DNA of 64,000 nt from contig JAALGY010000052.1 of the NCBI GenBank assembly GCA_032358165.1, forward strand, positions 868,001-932,000. The letters run 5' to 3'. Positions 1-21,361 of this stretch are shown piece after piece. Below the pieces are notes generated by a model, which saw only the letters and a program-made list of their open reading frames with translations, was not told the DNA's origin and ran no database searches. The position numbers and the translations under genes were made by a program. Numbering within the stretch: position 1 is the stretch's first letter; the number at the start of each line of letters is the position of its first letter. The stretch is from Diplosphaera chodatii (taxonomy: Eukaryota; Chlorophyta; Trebouxiophyceae; Prasiolales; Stichococcaceae).

Positions 1-2669
1 GCTTCACCAGCAGCGCCAGCTGCACGTGGATGGAGCCCAGCCGCGAGCCCTGCATTGCGTATGCAGCACACCCCTGGGGCCTGTACTGGTCCAATCATGT
101 GAGCACGTGTGGCACGCCGCCCTACGGCACGGTCTGCAGGACGTGGTGCTTCTGGCATGGCACACCTTCAGCGGCAGCCACAGGTTGACCGGCGGCGAGT
201 TGGGCTCCAGCGCGAGGGATGCCACATCGAGGCGCGCCTCGCCCAGGAAACCTGGATCGCCCAGCGCCCTCGCATCCAGCACACTGACTCTGCAATGGTC
301 AACAAAAATCTCAGGCGGTTGATGATCTGCAGCAATGCAGCATCTCCCTAGAAACATGAGCTGCCAAAGTATCCGATGAGACCCATAAACCTGATGGTTG
401 CCCAGGGTCGGAGTAGAGCAGGATCAGCATGAGCAAAATATGCATGTCTGCATGTTGTGCCATGCAGGGCGCACTTCAGGTTGTTGAGGGCGCCGGGGGT
501 GCCCAGGGGCGCCGGCAGCCGCAGGTCGAAGTCCCAGTTCCAGGCCGGCGCGGGCGACGCGTGCACGCACGGGGTACGAAACACCTCGGCGCCTGCCCGC
601 ACCTCCACATACGGGTCCACCACCGCCGTCTTCTGCCCGCTTTGGTTGTACCTGCAACACCAGCCAGACGCATGGACATCTTGAGGCAGCTGGCACCACC
701 TATGCTGTGCTCATCCAAGGCCTGGGCCTGGTCTGGGAAGGCCGCCTCGCGCCCAAGGGTGGGGCATGCGTCCGACACTGCTTGTCTGCAGACACTTTAC
801 TGTGCGACCTCAGTGTATCGACTGCTGCACACAGAGGTACATCAGGCCACCTGAGCTCGCGGGCCTGCACGACAGTGAGGCACAGCAGGCCGCCGGGGCC
901 GCCACTCTTCTTGGCGCGCAGCTTGTCCCACACCCGCGTCATATCCGTGAACTTGCGCTTTGGCTCGATCATGTCCTTTGCAAGCACCTTCTGAATGCGC
1001 TCCTGCAAACTCAAACCACAGCAGGCCATCATGACTGAGGACAGCTACATAAGGGCCATGTGTAACATCGCACACCGTGTGGAGCAGCCTGGATGCTAGA
1101 CAGGGTCAAGAGCAGCGGTGACTGCAACACACCCGCAGGATCTCAAGCACGCCAGGCAGGTCTGTGACAGCAAAGCCCACACTGCCGGCGCCCAAAGGCG
1201 AAAACTGCGGGCACCAAACCAATTGTTGGGACCACTTCGGCATTATATGTCACTCGATCACGCACAGCAGTCTGCTGCACCATCTGCAGCACTCAAAACA
1301 CAGGAGCCGACCTGTACGTCCAGGACAGGCGGCTCCAGGAATGAGAAGTCGATCCCGCGGATGCCCGGGGTGCGGGAGAACAGGTGCAGCCCGACTGCAA
1401 CACGGCCCGCGATGGCAAAGTGCGTCACCTCCGCCCGGCCGGTCATGCTGGCCACCAGCGCGTTCGTCGACCGCATCTTGGGCGCCAGCTGCAGGCGCAC
1501 AACCATGTTTGCATCAGGTGAGTTGTGTTCAACTTGGGTGACTGGAGACAAAGGGTTGGAGACAGCAGGAGGCGCATTGCTGTGTCGGCGATAAGCCGGC
1601 AGCCCAGACGCACAATGCATTGGAAGCCGGAGGACTGAAACGTCATGTCCAACTCCAGCTGCAGGTAGTTCTTGATCGGGTTGTAGCGCCTGCGACAATG
1701 CAGACAGCTGCATTGAGACGACGCCTCAGCCCCCAGCTGCAACACCACCACTTGGCCTGCGGTAGACCATGATCCTAGCAACCAGGTGCAGTACTTGTGC
1801 ACGAACTCACGCATGGCAGGAGTGGAAGCGCGGCGGCACCAGCCCCAGTGTGAACTCCTCCAAAGTGATGCTTTCAATGTACTTGAGCGGCGCCTTGTTG
1901 CGCCCCTCCATCAGCAGCTTCTCAATTGACTCCTGTTGTGTCAGGGGCCACAATCCAGAGGATCCCGTCAGGGTGGTGACGCCTTGAAACTTGTGCAGCA
2001 TTATCGCCCTTGGACCTTACAGATAGCTGCGCGGAGTTGTGCTGGCAGCTTGCCAATGATCTGGCAGTTTCCGCATCACACACCTGAATCTGCTTGGTGG
2101 TTGCCTCGGCCACCTCCTTCTCAATAAGGGTAGGCCACAGGTGCCGCAGGATGACGTTCAGCCAACCCAGGGTGCACGACTCACTGACGGTGAAGCCGGC
2201 GTTGTTGCCTTGCAGCAGCTCCCAGCGCGCTTTCTGGCTTGCCAGCAGCACCCGAGCCCGGCGCTTCTGCCACTACAGCAGAATGAGCCACCGGACCATC
2301 AACACCAACATTCACAGCCTATCTGGGTGCAAGTGCCCTTGGCGTAAGCAAGCAGCCTGGCACTGACTGCTGCGAAACAGAGGACAGGCGTTGCAGCTGA
2401 AAGCAGGAGTGCCATGCACTATGGCTCACGTGCAGCACAGTGTAGGCGATGGACATGGTCATGATCAGACTGGCGACAGGGATCGCGCTGAAGCCAGCCC
2501 ACAGCTGCTCGACAATGGCCCGCCACCCGTGCTGCGGTGCTGGTACCCATGCTGCGCCGCTGCTTGCTGCGGCAGCCAGCCAGGCCGGCATCACGAAGGC
2601 CCCCGCTGCTGCGTACTCATTCACAAACGAGCCCGCTGTCGCGTTGAACAGCTGCTGAGCGCTGGCCAT
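1..2669 (-). CDS. Plant-type synaptotagmin / extended-synaptotagmin-like SMP and C2 domain protein, C-terminus off the left edge
   Basis: This is a predicted ER-plasma membrane contact-site lipid-transfer tether. Exon 1 (2669-2431) begins at an ATG and holds a hydrophobic, probably membrane-inserted N-terminus ending IAYTVLH before a GTGAGC donor. Exon 2 (2266-2084) carries the SMP-domain signature SESCTLGWLNVILRHLWPTL. Exon 3 (1932-1811) has ESITLEEFTLGLVPPRF, exon 4 (from 1689) RYNPIKNYLQLELDM, and exon 5 (1488-1312) the block ending IDFSFLEPPVLDVQ. A short block with DLPGVLEILR follows near 1140-1175, then VLAKDMIEPKRKF (about 1008-856). The C2 domain starts with LLCLTVVQARELR, continues with VVDPYVEV (about 654-474) and LGDPGFLGEARLDV (about 293-165), and runs into the window edge. 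The family order is TM-SMP-C2, as in plant SYT/NTMC2 proteins. Further C2 domains may lie outside. The exon 5/6 phase could not be resolved by eye. Subfamily is not assigned. Confidence 0.85.
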
Positions 2670-3255
2670 GGTGCCACAGGAGGCCTGTTGTCAGCACTAG
2701 CCCATGCTTCCAGGGGTTGCACCAGTGCTTTCGCAAGTTTGACTGAACGTCGTAAGCGCAAGACAGTGATCCTACGATCGAGCACAGCGAGGGTACGTCC
2801 GGAATTCAGCGCGACGAACGCAAACGCAAGCTCTCTCTAACACTCTGTCGGAACGCAGATCGGTATGAAGAGAATTGTGTTTGAGGGGGACCGATCATGC
2901 ACACGTCAACGCGCTGTTACAGAAGCGGCTACTGCTGCTTCAACGCTTTGACATGCAACTCACGTTTGCTGCATGCAAAGCAGCAATGCTTCGCATGCCT
3001 CACGTGGCATGACGCATCGCTGCAGGGTGCTCTCTGTAGCTGCACATGCTGGGGCATGCTGAGGTGCTGTGTACACTCGAGATCCTGCATTTGCTTCGTG
3101 CAGACGCTTGTCAGTCAGCGCACAGCTGTCTGCGTGTAATTAGCACTCGCTGGTTGCGCCCATCCTGCAGATGACATTTGAAATGTGTTGGGAATCGGGA
3201 ACCTTGTTCGAATGAGGTGAGCGCACCTGCAGGCGATCAACACGTTTGGAGCGGC
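2670..3255. promoter_or_regulatory. Head-to-head intergenic region between the SMP/C2 gene and SMC5
   Basis: This 586-bp gap separates two genes transcribed away from each other, so it must contain both promoters and 5' UTRs. I see no TATA-like element at a convincing place and no long conserved reading frame. Short open stretches here have no recognisable domain. Confidence 0.45.
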
Positions 3256-11361
<8,106 letters not shown>

Positions 11362-11934
11362 AGCTACACTCCTAGATGATTGTCAGTGTGTGGTCCGGCG
11401 CAAATGCGATAACGAGCCATGACGAGTTTCGGTGCTAAATGGCTTGGTGTACGATACATTGCCACAGCATGTTACACACAGCGCATGGTTTCGTGTTCAT
11501 CAAAAAATCAACTTGCCCATCATGCGGCATGCACCTTCGGTTCACAAACACCCCTTGCTGTGGCAACGTCCGCTGCCTACTACAGTGCGTCAAAACCAGC
11601 GACGCGCGCATCAACACTTGATGCGGCCCGTCCAGAAACACGTCTGTGCAGCGTTTGGGGGTGCTGCACAGTCAAGCCTAACTAGAACCCTGTGCAGTTT
11701 GCGGGCGGTTGGCACCAAAATGGCTGAGGATCACTGAGCTGCAGCAGCTGCCGCCTTCGCAATCATGAGCCATCAATGAGCTACAGCAGCCACAGCCCAG
11801 AGTCCCAACTGGAGGAAATCAGTTCACAGGGAGCAACATTAGCTGCTCCCTGCGTTCGCAAGCCAGCCCAGCGCCGCTGCTCGAAACCACACAGGGAGCT
11901 GCTACACTGTAGGCGCCTGCCGGGAAGTGCTCGG
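11362..11934. other. Convergent intergenic region between SMC5 and the Alfin-like gene
   Basis: Both flanking genes end here, so the stretch should hold two 3' UTRs. If the SMC5 tail is spliced differently from my reading, its coding sequence could extend to about 11421. Nothing else is recognisable. Confidence 0.4.
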
Positions 11935-14243
11935 CTACACCCCGTTCCTTAGGCACTGCGGGCACTTCCACTTCCCCATCCGCTGCGCCTTGCCAGGTGT
12001 CATCTGCATGCGCAGCCACAGTGTTCGGCAGATTGTGTCCATGGATGTTTGCAACAAATGCAAACCAACTTTCGTTTGACAGTGCCCAGTACAACATGAC
12101 CACATCGAGACAGCATGGCGACAAGAGCACTTGATGTCCTCACCTGCACGCATTTGCCATCATACCATGTGTCGCAGAAGTCGCACGCGATCCAGAACTC
12201 GCCCACCCTGCACACCACAGTTGCGCCAGAGTCAGCACAACGTGCAAGGCAGGGGCCGCCTGGGACAGGCCGTCCGCCACCCGGTGAAAGCATGGAGCCA
12301 GGACGTCATGCGAGCAGGGCACCTGTACTGCCTGCCGCAGTTGGGGCACGGGTCGCCGTCGCCGTCCCCATATGCCTCGCCGCCCACTGCCGCTGCCTCC
12401 TCCTCCTCCTCCTCATCCTCGTCCTCGTAGTCGTCATCATCGTCCTCATGCTTGCCGTTGAGCCGCTGCACCTGCGTGAAGCCGTCCCAATCACCAGCGT
12501 CAGCACCGTCAGGATGAGTGCACGGAGAACACATGGTCTCCGCAGTGCAGGGCTGTATCGGATTGAGGTGCAGTCACCAAGCACGGATGCTGGGAGGAGT
12601 CGGGCACGTCCAGGTTAGAAGCACGCACCGGCTTGGGCTGCCTGCCTGCTGCTGTCGGCCGCACGGGCGGCGGCGGCGCTGACCGCTTCCGCGGGTTTTT
12701 GCTGCCTGCGCTGGACGGCGCCTTGCCGGACACGATCTCGTAGCACGTCGGCAGCTCGTTGATCAGCTCAAACAGCCGGTCTCTGCACAGCACAGGCGCC
12801 AGTGTGGGGGGGAAATGATGTGGTCTTGACATCAATCCCAGCCACTGAGGTGGGCGAAAAGCAACCACCCAAGCGAGAGCTGCATTTCCAACTCAGAGCC
12901 GGTGAGTCCAGCAAGTTGAGACAGAGGCTGGCAGGGTGCAGACTGCAGGAGGTGCAGTATCGTACAGTGGATCATACGCTCTGTTTCGACGGTGGCCAGC
13001 CTGCAAGCCGCTGGCTTGATGCCTGCCAGTTCAGAGTGCTCACCTGCCCTCTTTATTTAGCCGCGCGCCGTTGTAGAAGGCGACCGCGAGCAGCCAGCAG
13101 TCGCTGTGCACAGCGACCAGCGCCAGCCAGTCCCGCCTCTGCGCATCACGCAGGAAGCCCGTCAAACGCATGTCACGATGATGTCTGCCTGACGCTGAAC
13201 CAGACACTGCTGTACCGCGTTGCCGGCCAAGGGGGCAGGAAGCGCGTTCAGCAACCAGCGGTCGCCCCGACTCCGGGACAGACAGCAGGTCAGCAGGGTC
13301 TGCTGCCGGAGGCCGGCGCGCGCGGCAGCGATCAAGTATCTGCCTCATCTTGGCGCACAGCCTTCATGCACAATGGCAGGCGTGAGACCCGGCCAGCGAC
13401 ACGATCAGGTGGCATGCCGGCTTTCAAAGTGCGCTACCACAGCGCCTCCCAAGCCGTGCGCAAGGGCCAGCGCACCTGCTGCATGCCAATGTGGTGTTTG
13501 CTCGCCATCGAGATTGCAGAAGCAGAGCAGCAACAGGCAGAAGCGATCGACAGGGATCGGCCCTGGGGGTGTGGCCCACCCCGTGGGAGGGTTGCCCACC
13601 TGCATGCCATCGCGCGCGAAGTTGATGCCTAGCGCGGGCTCCGGCACCTCGGGCGGCACCTCCTCCGCCGGCAGGTCCACCTCCCAGGAACCGTCGGCGT
13701 GGCCATACAGGCACAGGTTCTCCCGCTCCGGATCGCTGAGCTGGAACAGCCGGTCCACGCTGCGAGGGCAGGGGCAGCGGGGGTCAGGCCGACAGCGTGA
13801 CAGGCGCGCATCGTGCTTGTATGCTGCGGTGCAGCGGGCTCGCCGGGCGCGGGCGCCCTCCCACGGGCGGGGTCGTCGCCTGGAGCCTTGGCTTCAACAG
13901 GCCGCGTGCCACCGCGGCAGCCTGGCTTGACAGCCGTCTGAGGCCGCGCAGGCAGGCAGCTGCACGGCAGCGTTCAGCTGTGACGCGCACTGGCGCCGTT
14001 TGCAGCTGCAGCCCGCAAAGTCGGGGGCGACAGCTTTGTGTTCAACACCTCCGTCAACGCTGCGCCCCGGCAGCGGCGGCAGCGGCGGGCACCGCGCGCT
14101 GCTGTGCAGCGTTTCGGTATCGCAGCAGGCAGTCAAGCAGGCACGCGCAGGTGCCGGGGAAGCACTCACTCTGTGGTGAGGGCCCGCACAATGCCGTTCC
14201 TCCGCTGGGCAAAGTCGCTGAAAACGTCGTCGGGCGTCCGCAT
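11935..14243 (-). CDS. Alfin-like protein (Alfin domain plus C-terminal PHD finger)
   Basis: Alfin-like proteins are plant-lineage nuclear factors whose PHD finger usually reads methylated H3K4. Exon 1 starts at the ATG at 14243 ([20 protein letters not shown]); no earlier ATG is in frame after an upstream stop. Exon 2 (about 13758-13602) has [20 protein letters not shown] and [14 protein letters not shown]. Exon 3 (about 13142-13042) has [20 protein letters not shown]. Exon 4 (about 12783-12600) has [20 protein letters not shown] followed by a basic, proline-rich linker. Exon 5 (about 12510-12330) has a long acidic run and CPNC. Exon 6 (about 12215-12143) has [19 protein letters not shown], and exon 7 has MGKWKCPQC and the stop at 11935-11937. 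The zinc-ligand position that is normally His (WFHGKC) is Asp here. All family blocks are in order, so the gene looks complete. Confidence 0.92.
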
Positions 14244-14818
14244 GGCAGCCTCTGGTGCCTGCCACCTGGTGCTGGCCCCGCCGCCGTGACCCTGGCCTGC
14301 GCCCGCGGCTGCCTGAAGTGATCGGCCGGTTGCAGCATTGTTATTTCACCACATACACACCAGTACTTGGAGTGTCGTCGTGTAACTATAAGCGCACATC
14401 AGCACATGGCGGTCAGCACCGGCTGTGCTGCGCGCACAGTCGCGCCTTGCACGCCGTACCTAGATGAAACATGTGAAAGAGGAACAGCTGAAGTCTCAGG
14501 AAACACGCGGCCAGCAGGTCGGCGCCCACACCCAGCGAGGCCGAGCACTTGCTTGCAGCTCTTCAATTCGCAGAGTTCGGTGCACTCTTGTTCGGCCCAG
14601 TTCACCCCAAAGCAGAGGCTTTGCAAATCAGGATTTGCTCAAGAGTGCAGCCCTTCTGAGCGAGGTGTTTCGGATTGTGGTGAGCTCGCGGACGTGACCG
14701 TGACGCGCAGTTGCCGCCCTCTGTCGCCCTTGAAAGTCGGTTACCGTGCTCCACATTGTCGATCCTGTAATCATCAACGCGTACCCAACGGACGATCTGC
14801 AATGCAGCAGCACCCGGG
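14244..14818. promoter_or_regulatory. Head-to-head intergenic region between the Alfin-like and CTFxP-repeat genes
   Basis: This 575-bp gap must hold promoters for two divergent genes. No TATA-like box or known plant element stands out. Short open frames are present but carry no recognisable domain. Confidence 0.4.
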
Positions 14819-17800
14819 ATGGAGCGTGTGGGCGAGGGCCCCGCGGCCGTGGCAGACACTACAACAGCCCGTCTCGAGGAGGTGCAGCTGAATATGGAAA
14901 GCGGCGGGGATGCAGCAGCCATGCAGCTGGATCCTAAGGCTTCTGAAATGCTGGATTTACAGGCAGCAGTTGGTTCCTACGCAACCGGATCCGAAGAAGT
15001 TCGTGCCACACCAGAGGCAGCAGATGTCTCGGCAGAGCCGGGTGCAAGCGTTGCAGCGGTCGACAGCGAAGCAGATTCACCAGAGCTGCAGAGGCTGCTG
15101 ACAAGCCTGCAAGAACAGTCAGAAGCAGAGAGCTTGGCAGCTCAACACCGGTTGCTGTCAACACCTGCGCCCCCCACATCCCAGCATGCTGCCGATGCCA
15201 GTCTGGATGTTGTGCCAGCACCAGATGACCTCGTCGATATTGACAGCACTCATTCTGAGTGCGACCTGAACATGCAAAGCAGATCAATTCAGCAGCCCCC
15301 CCTTGATAGTGGCGGCACCCAGCCGCTCGAGGGTGAACTGGAGCCGGCTGCAGCTGCGGATGGTGGACGTGAAAGCTGCAGCAGCTCGGATGACGGCTGG
15401 AGTCCGGCCGATCCTGGAGCCAGGACGCCCCGTGAGACTGGCGCCTCGCAGGCCAGCGTCCGCAGCCAGGACGGCAGCCGGCGCAGCAGCACAGCGGGCC
15501 GGGCCGCCCATTCGCCCGGCGACAGCGAACGCGCAGGCGGGTGGACGCCCAGGGCAGCGCCGGGCGCTCGTGCAGCAAAAGCCAACCCGAGGTACCCGAG
15601 AGCGGACTACGCGGCCGCGGAGGCGGCGCGCCGGGCCCAGCAGCGGGCGCAGGCCGCCAGCGGGGCGCGGGGCGGCAGCCCCCGGCGCTCGGCCGGCGCC
15701 TGCCGGCGGCTGTTCCGCGCGCCGAGGGGCGTGGCCGCGATGCGCCGTCACCCCCGCCCCAGCAGCGACGCCGTCGACAGCACCGCCAGCAGGGGCGCCT
15801 TTGATGTGCAGCGACCTGGCATCGGTGGCGCCAGGGCGAAGTCCCGCCGCTGGTGCGGACCAGCGCCGCCCGGAGTGCAGCTGTATGGCCGCGTGCATGC
15901 ATGGAAGGAGGACAACAAGCAGAGGTGGGGTTGTATAAGCTTGATCCCTTGACGTCTGCTTAGTTCATGCAGCATCGCACTGCACGCATGCATCACATGC
16001 AGCCTAGTCCTACATATGGATGCAAACGCCTGGAGTATTGTACGTGTTCAGCTACAGCCGGTGCTGCTCGTGTGCGAAGGTATGAAGAAGAACTGCGGCA
16101 GCGGGAACAGGAGGCGCTGCAGGCCTGCACCTTTGCGCCCTCCGTCAATCACAGCTCGCCACGCCCGCATGCTGCGGAACCGAGCATCCCAGTCAAGCCA
16201 GCCTCCAGGCCAGGCACCCCTGGCAAGGTGAGCTGCTTGCCTCATACCAGCAGCATGCTCGATGAGCCTGCCATTGGTCAGCTGGTCGGACAATTGTGTC
16301 CTGCATGCAACATGGGCAGTGTCAAGGATCACTGTGCCCGTCTGTATTGCAGCAGCAGCTGGTCCAACTGCTGGTTGTTGACCATCCTTGCACACAAGGG
16401 TCACACGATGATGCCCTCAGCTGCTGTGGAGCACACCCATGTATGAATGCTGATGTGATGGTGCCTGGCAACAGGCGACTGCCGGCAAGCAGCTGGCGGC
16501 TGGCAGCACAGCAGACGCGCTGGACTTCCGGGTGTTCACGCAGCAGCAGGCCGCGCTGGAAGCCGGAAGGCAGCAGGCCGAGACCCCCAGCTCAGGCAAC
16601 GCCGCAGCCCTGGGCTCATCACAGCCCGCCGCTGAAGCACTGCAGCTGCAGACTGCAGAGAGCATCTCCAGTGACAAGGCCAGCAGCCTGCGGACCGGCG
16701 GCAGCAACATCATCACCATCGCTGCAGACGCAACAGCAGCTGCCGGAGCACCAGCGCCGCACGGACAGGGGGAGGTGTTCGGGCGGCTGTACGAGGCAGG
16801 TCAGGCGTCGCTGCGCCGCAAAGAAGCGTACGCCAAAGCTGCGGTCGCAGCGGAGCGGGCCGGGCTGCTGAGCGCCTCGCCGCACCCGCTGCCCCTGCCT
16901 GCTGGGCTGCCAAGCACGGGAGCATCCAGGCCCGCGTCCCCCGCAGGTGCGCTGACCCCGCACAGTGAGGGTGGTCCAGCGCCTTGGCCGTTAATGTGGT
17001 CGTTTAAGCGTCTGCAGCTCAGGGTCTGAGACGCCGAGTTCACACGTTGCATCAGGGCGCACAGTGATGGAGGGTTTCCTCGGTGAAGCGGCATGCACAT
17101 TCCAGCCTAAGACCAACCTGCACCTGAAGCCCCGCTCCAGGCCGGTGAGCATCCCTATGTTGACATGCATTGCCTGCGTTGCGAGGAAAACATACAATCA
17201 TGTGGAGCCATGATCACTGTCAGCAGCAACATGATGCAATTCTGTCAGCTAAGCCCTATGTGTTTTCCACAGGGCACACCGAAGAAGACCCCGCCAGTGC
17301 AGCCGCCAGAGTCCCCTGTGCGGGCCACAGACGCTCCCACCCCACAAGCAATCCCAGTGGAACAGGCTCTGATTCCTGCAGTCACACCAGGCTTGCCGGG
17401 TGCTCTGTCAGCAGCCGAGCCAGCTGCAGCCGCGGATCCGGGGCACCTCATCGGCAGCGCCGACAGCGGCAGCATGTCCGCCGCCGTCGAGGCTGCCCAC
17501 GAGGAGGCGGCGTCGGCCCTTGCGCGCCTGGCATACATTGAGGTAATGTACCACCAGGCCACTCCAATCTCGACATATCTCAGCTGCAACATGATCTGAG
17601 CACAGTTGTCGATAATACATACGACCCAAAACACCCTCGTCCGGTCCTAATGGCAGCAGGCACCATCGAGTGCGCTGCATGAATTGCTCCACAATTGCAC
17701 GAGTGCATTTGCTCGTGTCGCAGGCACGCCAGGTGCTGGCCAGTGGCAGGAGCGCAGACATGGGGTCTGGCATTGTCGCGCACGGCGTGAGCGGCAGACT

Positions 17801-19265
17801 GGACTGGAACGAGTTCATGGCCCGGCAGACCAGCTTCCTGCAGGTGCTGCTGTCCTTGAACAAGTGGCGGGACGCTGTGCCAAATATGCAACCAGTGTCT
17901 CCCAGCTGCATGTGTACTGAACGAAAACGGATGTCTGCTGCGCGCTGAAGATCAGTCAGTTGCGCAGGCAAAGGAGCAACATGCTGAGGCGGCACGTGCG
18001 GAGGCGCTACCTGTCGGCCGGCCGGAGCTGTGCCCAACCTCCCGCAAGCTGCTGGAGCACATCCAGGGCCGCAGCACCATCGCCGCTGGCCGGGTTCGTG
18101 TTCGTCGTCGACACTGCAAGTCCATGCTGACCTCAGGCTGCAAGTATGCCGACTGCATCGACAGCCGTCCATGCATTATGCAGACAACCGTTCAAAAGGA
18201 ATCATTCCTGCTTGCAGACGACCAGTGCGCCTCCAGTGCAAAATCTACAGGAGTTTGCTGCCGCACCACCGTCATCAGCATCTTTTTTGGGCCATGAGCA
18301 GGAGACCTTCAGGTGTCTATACACAACGTCCAGCGCTCCATGCACAGCCTCATGACCGAAGGCAAGCAGTGCTGTTGCATGGTGTTTTGATGCCGACAAC
18401 ACAGTCCTTCCATCCGGCTTGCAGGCCCAAGATCAGCAGGGACGCACATGCGCGTCCTGGCAGGACGGTGCAGGAGATGAGCAGCGGTGATGCCCTACGT
18501 CACGAGCTCCTCGTGGTATGCTGCATTGGTCCAGCCATCCCATGTACTAGTGCCATCGCGGCACTACTTGATGCAGTATCTGGAAGACCCAGAATACAGC
18601 GCGCATGGCGACTAGACTGGCTGCGTGATGAGGCCACCCAGATCTATTCTGCACAATGCCTCGCAGGAACATGCGCGTCATGAAGCGGTGCAACGGCAGC
18701 TTCAGGAGCTGACATTCAAGCCGGTGATCAATCGCAGCCGAGATGTGGGACCTGTCATCTCCATGCTAGACCCTGGCCGGCATCTTGCACAGGTCAGTAT
18801 GAACGCAGACAAGTCTAGCCTCAACCAAGTAGTCCCAGCCAGCTTGTTCGTAGATGTTGCAGAAACGGATGTAGATGTTGCAGAAACCTGCACTCTGAGA
18901 CTCCATCGCCTACCAGCACATCTGGAATCTGACCGGCATGGTCTGCGAGATGCGGTTCTCACATGTGACAACAGGTGGCAGCCACACAGATCAGGCGTGA
19001 AGCAGAGAGGGTGCAGCGGCAGATGCAGAAGGAGGTGGGCATCTCAGCGTTTAGTCAGCTGTCTGAAGCTTATGAGCATGATAGACATCCTCTCAGCCCC
19101 GCCAGCCTGTGACAAACCTGGTGGAGGTTGCAGGAGGAGGAACTTCGGGCATGCACCTTCAAGCCGAACACCAAGAAGCTGCCTGCCTACATTTCGCGCA
19201 TGGCAGCCAGCCACAGGGCCAGGAAGCAGGGCAGCACCGCACAGCACAACAGGACCAGCTTCTAG
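14819..19265 (+). CDS. Unidentified large protein with repeated CTFxP motifs
   Basis: I do not recognise an orthologue. Exon 1 (14819-15924) is a long Ala/Ser/Gly/Arg-rich, probably disordered region. It joins at CAGAG/GT to an exon near 16079 with RYEEELRQREQEALQACTF. The motif family is (C/L)TF-x-P: CTFAPSVN (about 16130), CTFQPKTN (about 17095), a degenerate PKIS (about 18425), LTFKPVIN (about 18712) and CTFKPNTK (about 19160). Charged helical stretches such as EEELRQREQEALQ or EEELRACTFKPN often precede them. Other blocks are GEVFGRLYEAGQASLRRKEAYAK (about 16770-16840), LDWNEFMARQTSFLQ (about 17800) and LCPTSRKLLEHIQGR (about 18030). The protein ends NRTSF with TAG at 19263-19265. In my experience such TFxPxxN motifs occur in protist ciliary or cytoskeletal proteins; that link is inference. 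Some middle exons are uncertain. Confidence 0.65.
18850..18887. repeat. Two-copy 17-bp direct repeat (21-bp period) in an intron
   Basis: GTAGATGTTGCAGAAAC occurs at 18850-18866 and again at 18871-18887, separated by GGAT. It lies in the intron between the exon ending HLAQ (about 18792) and the exon starting near 18975 (VAATQIRREAERVQ) of the CTFxP-repeat gene. Confidence 0.8.
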
Positions 19266-19597
19266 ACCAGGCGTTGAAACGAACGAATGACAGGGTTGAG
19301 CCATCCCATTGTTGTGCATGTGTTTCGTGTCTGGTGTGGAGACGGCTGCCTGATGGCATGCTGTGGGGACAGGTTGGCAGCATATTACATGAGTACACTC
19401 TTGTGCACAGATGGCAAGCTCCTGACCAACATGACCATGCACACGGGCAGCTGTTTGCAGCAGCTTGACACATCTTCCACTCAGTATGCTGGAATCCTGG
19501 GCGCCTCGCCAATGACCTGCAGGAAAGCAGGGCAATTTGGTGACACGACAGCGGGGGGAACCCCTGCACCTTGACATTGACCCATGCGCATGCAGCA
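19266..19597. other. Convergent intergenic region between the CTFxP-repeat gene and RPS2
   Basis: Both flanking genes end here, so it likely holds two 3' UTRs. A TGTAA, the usual green-algal poly(A) signal, occurs on the minus strand at 19602-19598 and overlaps the RPS2 stop. No domain or RNA gene was recognised. Confidence 0.4.
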
Positions 19598-21361
<1,764 letters not shown>

